Shown here one piece after another: positions 33,392 through 43,671 of a DNA stretch of 64,000 bases (within the stretch, counting starts at the first letter, position 1; each line of letters starts with the position of its first letter). A program made the translations under genes and the position numbers. The notes under the pieces are model-generated. The model made no database searches, had not been told where the DNA came from, and saw only the letters and a list, made by a program, of their open reading frames with translations. The DNA comes from Rhodopirellula islandica (lineage in GTDB: Bacteria > Planctomycetota > Planctomycetia > Pirellulales > Pirellulaceae): contig NZ_LECT01000055.1 in assembly GCF_001027925.1 (NCBI RefSeq), positions 1 through 64,000 on the forward strand. The letters run 5' to 3'.

Positions 33392-36300
33392 CTACCAAAC
33401 GTAACTCAGCGTGCCCGAGCCGACGTGGTGGACTTGGTGCTCGTTGAACTGGAGGTTGTAGTCGGCACGGAGGGACCAGCGGTCCGTCAGTTGGCTGCTC
33501 AACCCGCCACCGGCGATGCCCCAATCACGTCCGAGATCCAAACCTTCCGATGAAAAGCCGCTGCCACCGACACCGGCAAATTGCGAATTGACCAACGTAC
33601 TGCTGTCCAGAAACTCGTGCATGTAAATCGCTCGCAATTGCGGGGTGATCCGCAGACCGCGAGACGCCCAGGCGGCGAATTCCAACTCGCCGCCCAACAG
33701 ACTTCGCAGTGAATGCGTGTCGTTGCCGTCGACGGTCAAGTTCATCACTCCGGCACCCGTTTCGGTGAACCCGTTCTGACGAGCGTAGACGTATTGCAGG
33801 CCCGCAAACGGACGCAGCAACACCGCATCGGACAACTGCAAGTTCAGGCCCCGTTCACCATACGCGAACGTTTGCCAGCCTTCGGTCTCGCCGTCAGCGG
33901 TTGCGGATAGGGCACCGATTTGCATGTTCCGCTCGCTGGTGATCCCGTCGAACTGGAACCCACCGATTGCGATTCCGTAGTGGTTGCCACTGGCGTGGGT
34001 CAACAACGTGCCAAAGTTGCCGCCGTTGCTCGTCCGACTTTGGTTGGTGTTGTCGGTCGTGACTTGCGACCCAACGTAACCGCCAAAGAAACCGATTCGT
34101 GTGCAATCATCGACAAACTTTTCGATCCCGAACGTGACCCCGCCCAGTCCATACTGAATCCCGTCCGCGTTGCCGTCGCCTTGTGCCGATCCGCCCAGAC
34201 CATAACCCGTCGTCCATCCCAACCAAGACGGGCTGCGACGTCCACATCCGAGACTGTCACATGCGCCATCATAGGACGGGCCCGCCAATCCGCCGCCGCT
34301 TTCTTGATAGCTCACCAATGCGATCGCCGAGTCCGCCACCGGGCTGCTGCTTGGCCCCGAGATGCCAGTACGCTGCGCCGATGCAAATCCGCCGGAGCCG
34401 CCACTGAAACTGGACGCTCCGAACCCTGGGCTCATGCTGCCTCGCAGTTGCCTGCTCAGCACGCCCATCAATTGGCTGGTGCCTTGGATACCGACCTGTT
34501 GGCTGCTGCCATTGACCGAGGCGCCCAACTGCGACAAACCGTTTTGCACTTGCGCGTTCGTCATCGGACGAAATTCATCCAGCAAGTCACGGAAGTCGCC
34601 GGTGGCGCCCGCACTGTTGCGGTCGATCGCCGCAGCGACGGATCGTTGATTGCCGGTGCCGGCGACACTGGCGTAGTCGCTGCTGTTTTCAGTCAGCATG
34701 AAAAAAGCATTGTTAGCCGTGTATCCCAGCGCCGCATCAAAGAACGCCAGATTGTCGGTGATCGATCCAAAGGTTCCTGTTAACCCACCGGTCGTGGTCA
34801 AGAACGTGTACTGGGTGTTGTGGGTGTAGGTGCCCGCCGTCCCATCGACTTGCACCGTGGTGCCGACATTGCTGATGGTGGCTGCTCCCGTCACGGCAAC
34901 CAAATCGTTGTCAGTGCCCGCGACGGGAGCCGCCGACGGTTGGATCTCGACCACCATCGTCGAGTTGTCTGCGGCCGTGTAGTTCCCCGTGACATTGAGT
35001 GTGCCGATGGAATTGCCGGCTGCCAATCGTCCGTTGTTGATCACGTCTCCGGTGATCGTTCCGCTACCGCCCAGTTCCGCACCCGCAGCCACGGTGGTCG
35101 CGCTGGTGGTCGAGCCATTGATGGCAAGTCGTCCGGCGGAAACCGTGGTCGTTCCCAAGTACGTGTTGACTCCGCTGAGCGTCAACGCCTCGCTGCCACT
35201 TTTTGTCAGTGAGCCGGTTCCTGAGACCACTCCGGAATAAGTGCCGTCGGCCGCTTGATTGAACTGCACTGCCGCGTCGTTGTCGATGTTGCCTTGGAGT
35301 GAAGTTGTATTGCCGATCAACTCGCCTGCCGAAACAGTCGTCCCGCCTGTGTAGGAGTTCGCACCACTGAGGGTCAACGTTCCGGCACCACTTTTGACGA
35401 TGCCTCCGCCGGCATTTCCGCCGATCGTGTCGGCGATGGTCATGGCCTGCCCATTGGCCACATTGATGGTGGCTTGGACATCGTTGAGAAACATTCCCGT
35501 ACCGATTCCCTGACCGGCTTGCGCAGAATACGGCCCCGCCCCGCCGCCAAGAGCGCTACCACCTGAGAATCCGGCGTTTCCTGTCCCACTGGTCTTCTCA
35601 ATTTGAAGTGTTCCACCCTCGCGAACGAACACGGCACCGCCAAGGCCCGCTCCTCCACCACCACCGTAGTATCCATCGCCGCCGCCAAAGCCACCGCCGC
35701 CGTTGACGGTGTAGCCGCCTCCGCCACCTCCGCCGAAGCCGCCGTCGCCACCAACACCGCCGCTAGTTGCGCCAATGCCACCGCCACCGCCACCGAAGCT
35801 GCCGGCTGAACCATTGCTTCCTTGGTCACCCCCATTACCGCCACCCCCATTGCCACCTAGGGCACCTGTGAGGCCCGTAGCAGCTGAACCATTCCCAATA
35901 TATCCGCCACCTCCACCACCGCCATCATGACTAATCAACGCGGCACCATTTCCACCGGTCGCGTTGTTACCCTGGAAGCTCACGTCTCGCAAAGTAACGT
36001 TTGCATTTTCATCAACAAACACGGCTCCACCCGCTCCCAGCCCGCCACCACCACCGTAGTATCCATCGCCGCCATTCCCGCCTTGGCCTTTGCCATTTTC
36101 GACGGTCAGGTTTTCGATGACGACGGTGCCACTTTCGACAAAGAACGGACGGTACTGACTGGCCCCGCTGAGCGTCTGACCATTGCCGTCGATGGTCAGG
36201 TTCTTGTCTAGGTTGTTAAGGTTGCCGGTCAGCGTGATGCCTGCAGTCAGACGGATCGTGTCACCCGCGACTGAGTTGGTGATCGCGGTGTTGAACTCAG

Positions 36301-36508
36301 CTTCGTCCGCCACATCGATCGTCCCAGCCCACGATGGCCCGACCATGGCAACACCGGCCATTAGCATCGCAGCGAGACCACGGCACGAACCTTGCCACGT
36401 CTCACCCAGCATACGACGCAGCCGAGCACGCCGTGGCGCGAGACCTGGGCTATCGAGTTGCGGACGACGAGACAAACGTGACGAGAACTTCGGCATGCTG
36501 ATATTCAT
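33392..36508 (-). CDS. Autotransporter with beta-strand repeats and C-terminal beta-barrel
   Basis: A 1038-residue type V-like secreted protein. A long leader (RGLAAMLMAGVAMVGPSWAG near residue 50) precedes a passenger with very Gly-rich tracts at ~130-330 and autotransporter-associated repeats at ~375-470 (GTLTLSGANSYTGGTTVSAG and a second copy). From ~760 to the end is an autotransporter beta-barrel with alternating hydrophobic strands, ending in ...GSGTLSYVW with the terminal aromatic residue expected for outer-membrane insertion. The Gly tracts are slippage-prone GGC/GGT runs. The ATG at 36508 opens just after the 5' gap. The gene is not in an operon. Confidence 0.88.
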   Translation of the reverse strand: MNISMPKFSSRLSRRPQLDSPGLAPRRARLRRMLGETWQGSCRGLAAMLMAGVAMVGPSWAGTIDVADEAEFNTAITNSVAGDTIRLTAGITLTGNLNNLDKNLTIDGNGQTLSGASQYRPFFVESGTVVIENLTVENGKGQGGNGGDGYYGGGGGLGAGGAVFVDENANVTLRDVSFQGNNATGGNGAALISHDGGGGGGGYIGNGSAATGLTGALGGNGGGGNGGDQGSNGSAGSFGGGGGGIGATSGGVGGDGGFGGGGGGGYTVNGGGGFGGGDGYYGGGGGAGLGGAVFVREGGTLQIEKTSGTGNAGFSGGSALGGGAGPYSAQAGQGIGTGMFLNDVQATINVANGQAMTIADTIGGNAGGGIVKSGAGTLTLSGANSYTGGTTVSAGELIGNTTSLQGNIDNDAAVQFNQAADGTYSGVVSGTGSLTKSGSEALTLSGVNTYLGTTTVSAGRLAINGSTTSATTVAAGAELGGSGTITGDVINNGRLAAGNSIGTLNVTGNYTAADNSTMVVEIQPSAAPVAGTDNDLVAVTGAATISNVGTTVQVDGTAGTYTHNTQYTFLTTTGGLTGTFGSITDNLAFFDAALGYTANNAFFMLTENSSDYASVAGTGNQRSVAAAIDRNSAGATGDFRDLLDEFRPMTNAQVQNGLSQLGASVNGSSQQVGIQGTSQLMGVLSRQLRGSMSPGFGASSFSGGSGGFASAQRTGISGPSSSPVADSAIALVSYQESGGGLAGPSYDGACDSLGCGRRSPSWLGWTTGYGLGGSAQGDGNADGIQYGLGGVTFGIEKFVDDCTRIGFFGGYVGSQVTTDNTNQSRTSNGGNFGTLLTHASGNHYGIAIGGFQFDGITSERNMQIGALSATADGETEGWQTFAYGERGLNLQLSDAVLLRPFAGLQYVYARQNGFTETGAGVMNLTVDGNDTHSLRSLLGGELEFAAWASRGLRITPQLRAIYMHEFLDSSTLVNSQFAGVGGSGFSSEGLDLGRDWGIAGGGLSSQLTDRWSLRADYNLQFNEHQVHHVGSGTLSYVW

Positions 36509-36845
36509 GTTGGGGAGTGTTGTGTTTCTGACCGGGAATCGCCGGTAGCGACTTTGGGATCAGTCCGAGGCCGAAAAACCTCGACAACCTCCGCGACGCA
36601 ATCTCACTCACCCGGCATCGGCTACGCCATCAAATCAACTTAACCAGACTGATTCGAAAGACTAAGAATCACGTCTTGTGCAGCCGGACTTTGCAACGTA
36701 ATCGACAGAGCTTGCCAAGACTGCCTACCTGACGGGGGAACACGCCTTGGGGCCTGCAACAAGAGCAAACAATGGGGGCAGGCCTCTTCGTTGAGCTCAC
36801 CCGGACGGATACGCCGTAACGTTTCGCACTTGGAGACGATCGACG
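36509..36845. other. Intergenic gap between the autotransporter and RAYT genes
   Basis: This 337-base stretch presumably contains the promoter of the autotransporter on the minus strand. An ACCGGGAATCGCCGGT hairpin lies close to the start. I see no gene, attC core or AGCAGGT element here. Confidence 0.4.
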
Positions 36846-37370
36846 GTGCCACGGCCACCTCGTGCCGACGAAGCGGGCGGACTGCACCACGCCTTGAATC
36901 GCGGTCATCTACGAGCGGAGATCTTTCACAAGGACGCTGCTCGCTACCACACCCGTGGCATGAGCCATGTCTATCAGCAACGCGACAAGAGCTTTCCGAT
37001 CCAGGATGACGAACACTTCTTTGTTGTCTGCCGGTACGTCGAACGCAATGCCTTGCGAGCGGGTCTGGCCAAGCGTGCTGAGGACTGGCGTTGGGGATCG
37101 CTTTGGAGGTGGCTTCAAAAGCTCGAACCCAACCCACGCCTGCTTTCGCCGTGGCCGTTGGGTCGGCTTGTGCGTTGGGTCGAGCGGGTCAACGAACCGC
37201 TCACGGACAACGAGTTGGCCGCGTGCCGGCTATCGGCGCAACGCGGCAAGCCGCTCGGTGACGAGGGCTGGGTTGAGTCGCTCGCCCGCCGCCTCAACCT
37301 CGAATCCACCATGCGGCCAAGGGGCCGAAAACGGGTTCGCTTTTCTGGACAACCCAACAAAGAGGCCTGA
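36846..37370 (+). CDS. Internally deleted REP-associated tyrosine transposase (RAYT)
   Basis: The 174-residue frame from a GTG at 36846 has the family N-terminus (PRADEAGGLHHALNRGH, then LRAEIFHKDA) joined directly to RYHTRGMSHVYQQRDKSF, then PIQDDEHFFVVCRYVERNAL and the normal C-terminus (AEDWRWGSLWRWLQKLEPNP). About 60 residues are missing at the DA/RYHT joint, including the PNHWH-type HUH motif needed for catalysis. The remaining frame is intact. The copy at 24460 shares the same joint, and the fragment at 33281 matches its 3' end. The protein may bind REP DNA but should not cleave it. Confidence 0.82.
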   Translation: MPRPPRADEAGGLHHALNRGHLRAEIFHKDAARYHTRGMSHVYQQRDKSFPIQDDEHFFVVCRYVERNALRAGLAKRAEDWRWGSLWRWLQKLEPNPRLLSPWPLGRLVRWVERVNEPLTDNELAACRLSAQRGKPLGDEGWVESLARRLNLESTMRPRGRKRVRFSGQPNKEA

Positions 37371-37485
37371 GCCTTTGATGTCCCTGTGTCTGCCGAAGCG
37401 GCTTGATCCGGCCTACTTGTTGACACGCAATCGACAGGTGCCCGCGATCGTCCGAACAACCGAGCGGCCAGCGATCCGCTTGGAT

Positions 37486-39849
37486 TCATCGGGTTTCCTT
37501 CGAGTGATTGGCAGTGCGTTGGATTGATTTCACTTCGTTGTCACTGCCGAGATCCGTCACCGGACCGAGACTGGTGATGTGGTTGTCGCTGGACAGCTTT
37601 GCCAACACGACTGGGTTCTCTGTCTCGTTGGTGAGTGTGATGTCGGCGGCGCGATAGGTTTCAGGTGCGTGTTTTTCAAAATGAGTCTCGTGACCTTCCG
37701 GGACCTCCGGAAAGTCGACGCTCAAAAAGTCAAACCGCAACGCGTAGCCAACGATGATCGGACGTGGCGTTTCAGCCTTCGCTGCCTTCTGCCAGAGACG
37801 AATCGTGTGACGCCGGCCTTTGATGGCGGCCAATGGATGGTCGCCAAGCGAATGGGGTGCTGGAAGGACTTCCAAGTCGATCTGCTGCCCGGAATGCGAA
37901 TCAGAATGGATGTACAGCAGAGGCCCATAGGCCGCATTCCCGCTGCAATTCTCAATCACCCCGCGACTGGGCAATGAATACCCCTGAATGACACAATCCA
38001 GCACTTGGCAATTGGTCACGGTCGCTTTCTTGGCCATGTAGAGTTTGATCCCGCCACGAGCTTTCTTGACCACGCAGTTGTCAACAATCATCTCGCCGGC
38101 ACCCTTGTACGCACGGATGCCATCTTCCATGCAGTTGAGCATGTGGTCTCTCGGAATCGGCAGTCCACGGACTTCTTCCGGCCACTGCAACTGATAGTCA
38201 AATCGCTTCGCCAAGTCGCGTCGATGAAGTTCCGTGTAGCATTCGTTGCTGGGACGCACCGTGCCTTCGACGATTGTGTTCCGGACCGTTGTTCGATTGC
38301 CACCTTGAACAAAGATCGCGTGCCCGAACGCCTCCATCTTGATTTGACATCCGTCGACCACGGTGTTGTCACCGGTGATTTGAATACCGCAATGCTTCTT
38401 CAATCGCAGGACGGCTGCTCTACCGATGCCGAACATGTTGCCATACCCATACGGGTAGGAACCACGAATGGTCATCTTCATCCCGATCACCCGGTTGTTG
38501 TCACCAGAGATCACCATTTCATTCATCCCGCCAAACTTGCGACCGTGGTTGTAGCTTCCATAGTCCGTGACCTCCGTCGAACCGTCGGGATACGTGTCCT
38601 CAATGGTTCCGCCACGCAACGTGATTCCATTCCCGGTCAGTCGAAACAGGTTTCGCCCCGAAACCACATCCATGGGGACAATCAATTTGACGCCCGTCCA
38701 TTCGACCGTGTTGTTGGAACCTGAAAATTCCAATCCGCGACGGTCGGTGATCCAGTACTCCCCAGGAGCCACCACGATTTGCTGATCATCCCCTTTCGCG
38801 ACTCGTCGGAGTTCGTCGATTGAGTTCACACGAACGGTGGAGCCGGCAGCTTCCTCGCTCTTCGACCCAACGGGCAACAACTCGTGGACTTGAAAACCCG
38901 AGTAAACATGGTGCGTTCCGACCATCCGGAACCCAAAGAATCCTTCTCGATAAGTTGGAAAACGATCGGATTCAAAAGCTGAGCTCCGCGAGACACTTCC
39001 CCCATCCTCATCGTGGTCTTCGAACTCGACCAAGTCGCCTTGGCGGAATTGATAGACCAGCTTTCCATCCAAAATGTATTGAACCACATCGTCATAGGCG
39101 ACCAATTGAACGGTCATCTTGCGGTTGGGCTGAATCAGATAACCAGGGTGATGGTCTTGGTCATTCAGTGCGACATGAGAAACGGCATCACCGTTCCGCG
39201 TTCGCGGGTAACGCCGCATCCGAGTCGTCGTGTTTTTGCGGCCTCCGCTGCTGGCATAGTAGCCATGCATCTTGTCGTAGTCGGTGAACTTGCCTGAGTA
39301 ACGGGCGGGATCGAACAATCCCTGGTCGGGATCGTCCGGATCCGTCGCCATCCAAAACTGATTCAAATCTCGCGGTTCCACGCCAGGAATTGCGGGCTCA
39401 TGGGTGGGGCAAACCACGTCGTAAGTGATCGCGATTCGGGTCGACAATTTGTGCTTGTACCAGACCGTGCAGCCTCGCCCCGGAACCAAACAATCCAACG
39501 TCTCATCGTTCGCCCGAACGGATGCCTCGGGAAACCCTTCGCGATCTTCGATCTGGACGACCCAGTCATCGAGGTTCTCAAAGTTGTCCTGCAGCAACAA
39601 CTTTCCGACGCGAAAGTTCCCTACACCATGGCCAAGCACAACCGGCGACTGCTCGCTCGCCTGAGCCTTCGCCGATGAAGCAACCGCCTCTGCCAAACCT
39701 TGCTCTTCAGCGACGACGTGGCCACAAACCCAAAAGGCGGCAAAGAGGACCAACCAACGCGATGCAGCCATGGGGCGATTCACAAACATGGCTTGCGGAA
39801 TAAGGCTGGAGGCAGAAATCGACAAACCCGAAATTGGTTGACCGTTCAT
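37486..39849 (-). CDS. Secreted protein with DUF6250-like and parallel beta-helix domains
   Basis: 787 residues with a signal peptide near residue 30 (WLVLFAAFWVCGHVVAEE). Residues ~70-300 look like a DUF6250 lectin-like jelly roll (GRGCTVWYKHKLSTRIAITY, KMTVQLVAYDDVVQYILDGK). Residues ~330-700 form a right-handed parallel beta-helix (NRVIGMKMTIRGSYPYGYGN, GDNTVVDGCQIKMEAFGHAI, NRTTVRNTIVEGTVRPSNEC). This pairing is seen in putative polysaccharide lyases. The catalytic residues cannot be assigned with confidence. It is the last gene of a minus-strand cluster with a sulfatase and overlaps the previous gene by ATGA. Confidence 0.85.
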   Translation of the reverse strand: MNGQPISGLSISASSLIPQAMFVNRPMAASRWLVLFAAFWVCGHVVAEEQGLAEAVASSAKAQASEQSPVVLGHGVGNFRVGKLLLQDNFENLDDWVVQIEDREGFPEASVRANDETLDCLVPGRGCTVWYKHKLSTRIAITYDVVCPTHEPAIPGVEPRDLNQFWMATDPDDPDQGLFDPARYSGKFTDYDKMHGYYASSGGRKNTTTRMRRYPRTRNGDAVSHVALNDQDHHPGYLIQPNRKMTVQLVAYDDVVQYILDGKLVYQFRQGDLVEFEDHDEDGGSVSRSSAFESDRFPTYREGFFGFRMVGTHHVYSGFQVHELLPVGSKSEEAAGSTVRVNSIDELRRVAKGDDQQIVVAPGEYWITDRRGLEFSGSNNTVEWTGVKLIVPMDVVSGRNLFRLTGNGITLRGGTIEDTYPDGSTEVTDYGSYNHGRKFGGMNEMVISGDNNRVIGMKMTIRGSYPYGYGNMFGIGRAAVLRLKKHCGIQITGDNTVVDGCQIKMEAFGHAIFVQGGNRTTVRNTIVEGTVRPSNECYTELHRRDLAKRFDYQLQWPEEVRGLPIPRDHMLNCMEDGIRAYKGAGEMIVDNCVVKKARGGIKLYMAKKATVTNCQVLDCVIQGYSLPSRGVIENCSGNAAYGPLLYIHSDSHSGQQIDLEVLPAPHSLGDHPLAAIKGRRHTIRLWQKAAKAETPRPIIVGYALRFDFLSVDFPEVPEGHETHFEKHAPETYRAADITLTNETENPVVLAKLSSDNHITSLGPVTDLGSDNEVKSIQRTANHSKETR

Positions 39850-41651
39850 TCGTTGGATCCTGTTTCAACTTTTGATTCGGTGTGTTCGGTGCGAACCCAG
39901 ACGTCTCGATGGTACTCATTGTCCGACGAAGTGGGTTGCGAATCCAGCAACGTCGACAACCGCTCCCAATTTCCTTTCGCGATCAATAGGTCGGCCGCAG
40001 GACGTTTGACCATGGCGTAGCCCACCAAACGCTTCCACTTGCTGTGATTTCGATCGAGAAAGTAGCCCCGTGCGTCCGCAAAGTAATCTCGCTGGGGATG
40101 CCGACTCGGCAAATTCAAATCCAACGACTCGCTTTCAACAAAGTAGTAAGGATCGGGGGTGAAGATCCTTTGACCGGTTTCCGCCTGTTCGATCTCAAAC
40201 ACTGGCAACGCCCCCGACACCGGCTTTGCAAACAACTGGAACGTCGCTCCCTCTCGTGTGACCGTCGTCATCGGGCACTCAGACGCATTGAAGTTTAACA
40301 ATCCATAGTCGACGTGGTCCACCAACGATTCCGCGCGTTTCATGGTCGCTGCTTTTTCTCCAACGACCAAGTAGCTGCGAAACCAAATGGTTGAACCAGG
40401 AACAATGCGAAGCTTAGGAATGATTTCACAAACGTCGTAGTTGCGAAAACTATTCTCCGGTCGAGTGGCCCAGTCTTTCCACGTGGTTTTGTAAAGCGGT
40501 TCGTTCGCACGCCAATCGCGATACAGCGAGTGTGTGAACTGGCAGTACGCTTCGCCGTTCGCTTTGCGTTCCAACTCGCGTTCCAGATGCTTGTCGCGTC
40601 CGTACACCAGCGCCAAACTCGGACTGTCATCCGCATCGGATTGGCACGAGAGGTTCCAACCTGCGGTCTCGCGGACATTCACCGTGCCGTATTCGCTCAG
40701 AAAGCCTTCTCGCTCGAGCAACGCTCCTTCCGGCGAAGACACATACCGCAGCGGTAGACTGCTGATGCGCGTGCCTCCCCAAGGTGCATTGAGGTGATCA
40801 AAAACGACGTCCTCTCGTTGACTGAAATTGTGCACCACCCAGGTCATCTCGATCACACCATCACCCACATCACGAATTTGAGTGTAGTAGAGCAAGGGCG
40901 ATCGATGCACACTTCGGATTTGAGGGACCAACCCCCAATTCAACATTCGAATGGCACGAGCGTCTTCGTCGACCTCGTATGCCAGCAGAGGGCAGTAGAG
41001 TGACTTCAGCTCAGACGAATCGGGGATGTAGGCGCCCGAATTGTGAACAAAGAACGTGTCGCTCAACCCCAATTCTTTCAACCTGTTCTGGACCGCCTCC
41101 ACCTCCGTCGATCGTTGCTCCGGCTGACCCCGATTGCTGGCCTGCGTCTGGATGCCGTTGTACTGAGTGCACACAGCAACAAATTGCCAAACCTCGTCGT
41201 TCCACGGCGACAACTTGCCACCGGGACTCCTCCAGGATGGCGGCACACTTTCGCCAAACGGTCCTCGCAACGAATAGATCTGACCGCCCTTTCCCATCCG
41301 CAGCTGAAACGAATCCGAAGGCGTTTGCTGGTGCTGCATTTCCACTTGAAAGACGGCCGCTTCATCGATCCGGTCGTCCCACACACTGGGACTGGGGGAA
41401 TACTTTGATTCAAACCGAGTCTCGCCGCTGACCGATTCAGTCACAACGGTGGAGGCTGGAAACACATCCAACTTCGGTTCGACGGATCGGAGGCTTTGCG
41501 TTGTCCATTGCCGGTTTCGAAGTTGCGGTGGCCCAGGCAACGTCTCGTCCAACTGAGCTGAGACTGAATCCGCAACGCCGCAGCAAGCAACCACCAGAGC
41601 CAACAGCATGCAACGAATCGACACCCATTGAGAACGAAGACAGGACTTCAT
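39846..41651 (-). CDS. Large secreted protein of unknown family in the sulfatase cluster
   Basis: 601 residues with a signal peptide (MLLALVVACCGVADSVSA). I recognise no domain. The protein appears beta-rich with aromatic motifs such as IEMTWVVHNFSQREDVVFDH, RNYDVCEIIPKLRIVPGSTI and WFRSYLVVG, reminiscent of beta-sandwich carbohydrate-active proteins. It lies 69 bases downstream of a sulfatase and overlaps the beta-helix gene by ATGA, so it is almost certainly part of the same polysaccharide system. A new hydrolase/lyase or a binding protein are both possible. Confidence 0.7.
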   Translation of the reverse strand: MKSCLRSQWVSIRCMLLALVVACCGVADSVSAQLDETLPGPPQLRNRQWTTQSLRSVEPKLDVFPASTVVTESVSGETRFESKYSPSPSVWDDRIDEAAVFQVEMQHQQTPSDSFQLRMGKGGQIYSLRGPFGESVPPSWRSPGGKLSPWNDEVWQFVAVCTQYNGIQTQASNRGQPEQRSTEVEAVQNRLKELGLSDTFFVHNSGAYIPDSSELKSLYCPLLAYEVDEDARAIRMLNWGLVPQIRSVHRSPLLYYTQIRDVGDGVIEMTWVVHNFSQREDVVFDHLNAPWGGTRISSLPLRYVSSPEGALLEREGFLSEYGTVNVRETAGWNLSCQSDADDSPSLALVYGRDKHLERELERKANGEAYCQFTHSLYRDWRANEPLYKTTWKDWATRPENSFRNYDVCEIIPKLRIVPGSTIWFRSYLVVGEKAATMKRAESLVDHVDYGLLNFNASECPMTTVTREGATFQLFAKPVSGALPVFEIEQAETGQRIFTPDPYYFVESESLDLNLPSRHPQRDYFADARGYFLDRNHSKWKRLVGYAMVKRPAADLLIAKGNWERLSTLLDSQPTSSDNEYHRDVWVRTEHTESKVETGSNE

Positions 41652-41720
41652 CGGATTGGTATTTGATGGGCAGGAAGGATGAGAACGGAGAGACTCAGAC
41701 AGGGAGACATCATCGTCTCG

Positions 41721-43589
41721 CTAATTCGCAATCGCTCGTTTCGAATACGGTTCCGACGAATCCTTTCCAAATTTCATCGTCGGGAAACTGACCAGATATT
41801 GGTTCTCGTCGATCAGGTTGAAAACGAAGTGAGTCACATTTCCGGGCAACTCAACCTGCACACGATCACCTGCAATTTCAGCGGGCAACCGATACCATTC
41901 CTCGTATCGTTCGCCTCCATTGTCCGTGTAAATCAGATTGGCTTTCACCACCTTCGCCCCGTGCGTTCGAAACTTCACCCACACGATATTCCCATCCCGT
42001 CCATGATCCGACACCTCACAGACTTTGTCTTGATGGGGTAAGCGGCGCGAGCAAGTCGGGTTCAGAAATGGTGGACTCGCGGCCGTTTCATCCAGACGCC
42101 GTTGCAACGCTTCGTTCATGGCCGCTGCTTTCTCCGGCATTTCAGCCGCCAAATTGTTGGACTCCTCTATGTCCACGCGTTGGTTCCGCTTGTCGTAGAG
42201 ACGATACAACTCCAGCGGATTGCTGCCGTCCTGCAACACATCGGACCAGTTCCGAATCAGCTTGTAGCCGCTCACGCGAAGGGTGGACTGCATCGACGAG
42301 TGCGGGAAATGCCAGAACATTGAATCGCGAGGACTGCCGTCGCGATCCACGATCAAAGACGCGTCTTTCGGATCAGAAGCAAGCAACGACGACAGGTCCG
42401 CTCCATCAAGACGCTGTTGTGTCGGTTGGGATGTTCCAGTCCACGCCAGGATCGTTGGATAGAAATCCAAACCGTTGACCATCGCATCCGATTCCGTTCC
42501 CGCTGCGATCCCAGGCCCGCGAATGATCAACGGCACACGGACGCCGCCTTCCTTGGCGTTGATCTTGCCTTTGTCCAGCGGGTAGTTGTCAGTGATGACC
42601 TCGCCCGGATGCCGCTCCATCCCGCCATTGTCCGAGGTGAAGATCACATACGTGTTTTCGATCAGTTTGTGCCCTGGCCAACGCGGGTCTTCGGTCGAAT
42701 CGAGGTAACTCAGCACATTCCCCACGTAGTGGTCCAGCATTTCGACCATCGCGCCGTAGAACGGATTGCGTTGTCCTTCGAGTTCCCATTTCTCTGGATC
42801 CGTCGGAAACGGAACCTTCATCTTCTCGCAATACTTCCGCAACAACCTTTCCGATCGTGTGTGAATCGGTGCGTGCACCAAGTACGTCGCGTGATACAGA
42901 AAGAACGGTTCCGCTTTGGCTTCGTCCATGAACGACATCGCGTCCGTCACATTTTGATGGAACGGAAATCCGTCCTCATCCAATTGATAGGGGTCGTCGT
43001 CCGCTGCGGTCGCAAATCCAGTCAATCGGTTTGGTCGCATGGACCGAGTCACCCCACGTTCGGACCGAGTGAAATCGAACCCTTGATCCTCGGGTTGCGG
43101 AAATGCGAAGTGATTGATCGCGACATGCCACTTGCCCGCGTGTCCCGTCCGATACCCATTTCCTTGCAGCGCTTCGGCGATCGTGACTTCGCTCAGCTTC
43201 ATTCGACCGCTGTACCAGGGCGAAATCAGGGTCGAGTTCTTGGTGTGCGGCGACGGGGGGGCACCTCCGACGACGTGCGTCTTCTGTGTCTTTGCCGGGT
43301 GCTTGCCCGACAAAATGGCCGCTCGCGAGGGTGCGCATGTCGGTGCCGGCGAGTACGCTTGTCGGAACAAGACGCCCTGCTGACTCAGCCGATCGATGTT
43401 GGGTGTCTCATAGGGACACGGTTCGTCGATGTCGTAACAACCGACGTCCTGCCATCCCAAATCATCGGCCAGCAGCAACACAACGTTCGGCTTCTCGGGA
43501 CGCTCTTGCGAGAAAGCTGAAGCAGCCCAGCCCACCGCATAGAAGAAGGTGCACGTGGCCAATGCCTGAAATGTCAGGAAGCGAGACAT
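41721..43589 (-). CDS. Secreted sulfatase, Cys-type
   Basis: 622 residues with a leader (TFFYAVGWAASAFS) and the S1 sulfatase fold: NVVLLLADDLGWQDVGCYD, then PTCAPSRAAILSGKHPAKTQ with the formylglycine Cys (C85), GHAGKWHVAINHFA, and VIFTSDNGGMERHPGEV. The C-terminal ~100 residues form an extra beta-rich extension past the usual sulfatase end. It sits between the beta-helix/PDZ gene and the unknown 601-residue gene on the same strand, consistent with desulfation of a polymer before cleavage. Confidence 0.93.
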   Translation of the reverse strand: MSRFLTFQALATCTFFYAVGWAASAFSQERPEKPNVVLLLADDLGWQDVGCYDIDEPCPYETPNIDRLSQQGVLFRQAYSPAPTCAPSRAAILSGKHPAKTQKTHVVGGAPPSPHTKNSTLISPWYSGRMKLSEVTIAEALQGNGYRTGHAGKWHVAINHFAFPQPEDQGFDFTRSERGVTRSMRPNRLTGFATAADDDPYQLDEDGFPFHQNVTDAMSFMDEAKAEPFFLYHATYLVHAPIHTRSERLLRKYCEKMKVPFPTDPEKWELEGQRNPFYGAMVEMLDHYVGNVLSYLDSTEDPRWPGHKLIENTYVIFTSDNGGMERHPGEVITDNYPLDKGKINAKEGGVRVPLIIRGPGIAAGTESDAMVNGLDFYPTILAWTGTSQPTQQRLDGADLSSLLASDPKDASLIVDRDGSPRDSMFWHFPHSSMQSTLRVSGYKLIRNWSDVLQDGSNPLELYRLYDKRNQRVDIEESNNLAAEMPEKAAAMNEALQRRLDETAASPPFLNPTCSRRLPHQDKVCEVSDHGRDGNIVWVKFRTHGAKVVKANLIYTDNGGERYEEWYRLPAEIAGDRVQVELPGNVTHFVFNLIDENQYLVSFPTMKFGKDSSEPYSKRAIAN

Positions 43590-43671
43590 GAGGGTTCACC
43601 GCAGATGGGGAGGGAGATGGAGGGGATACCTTGTCGGATCTCAACGGTTGCAGACGACGAACGCCCTGAGC

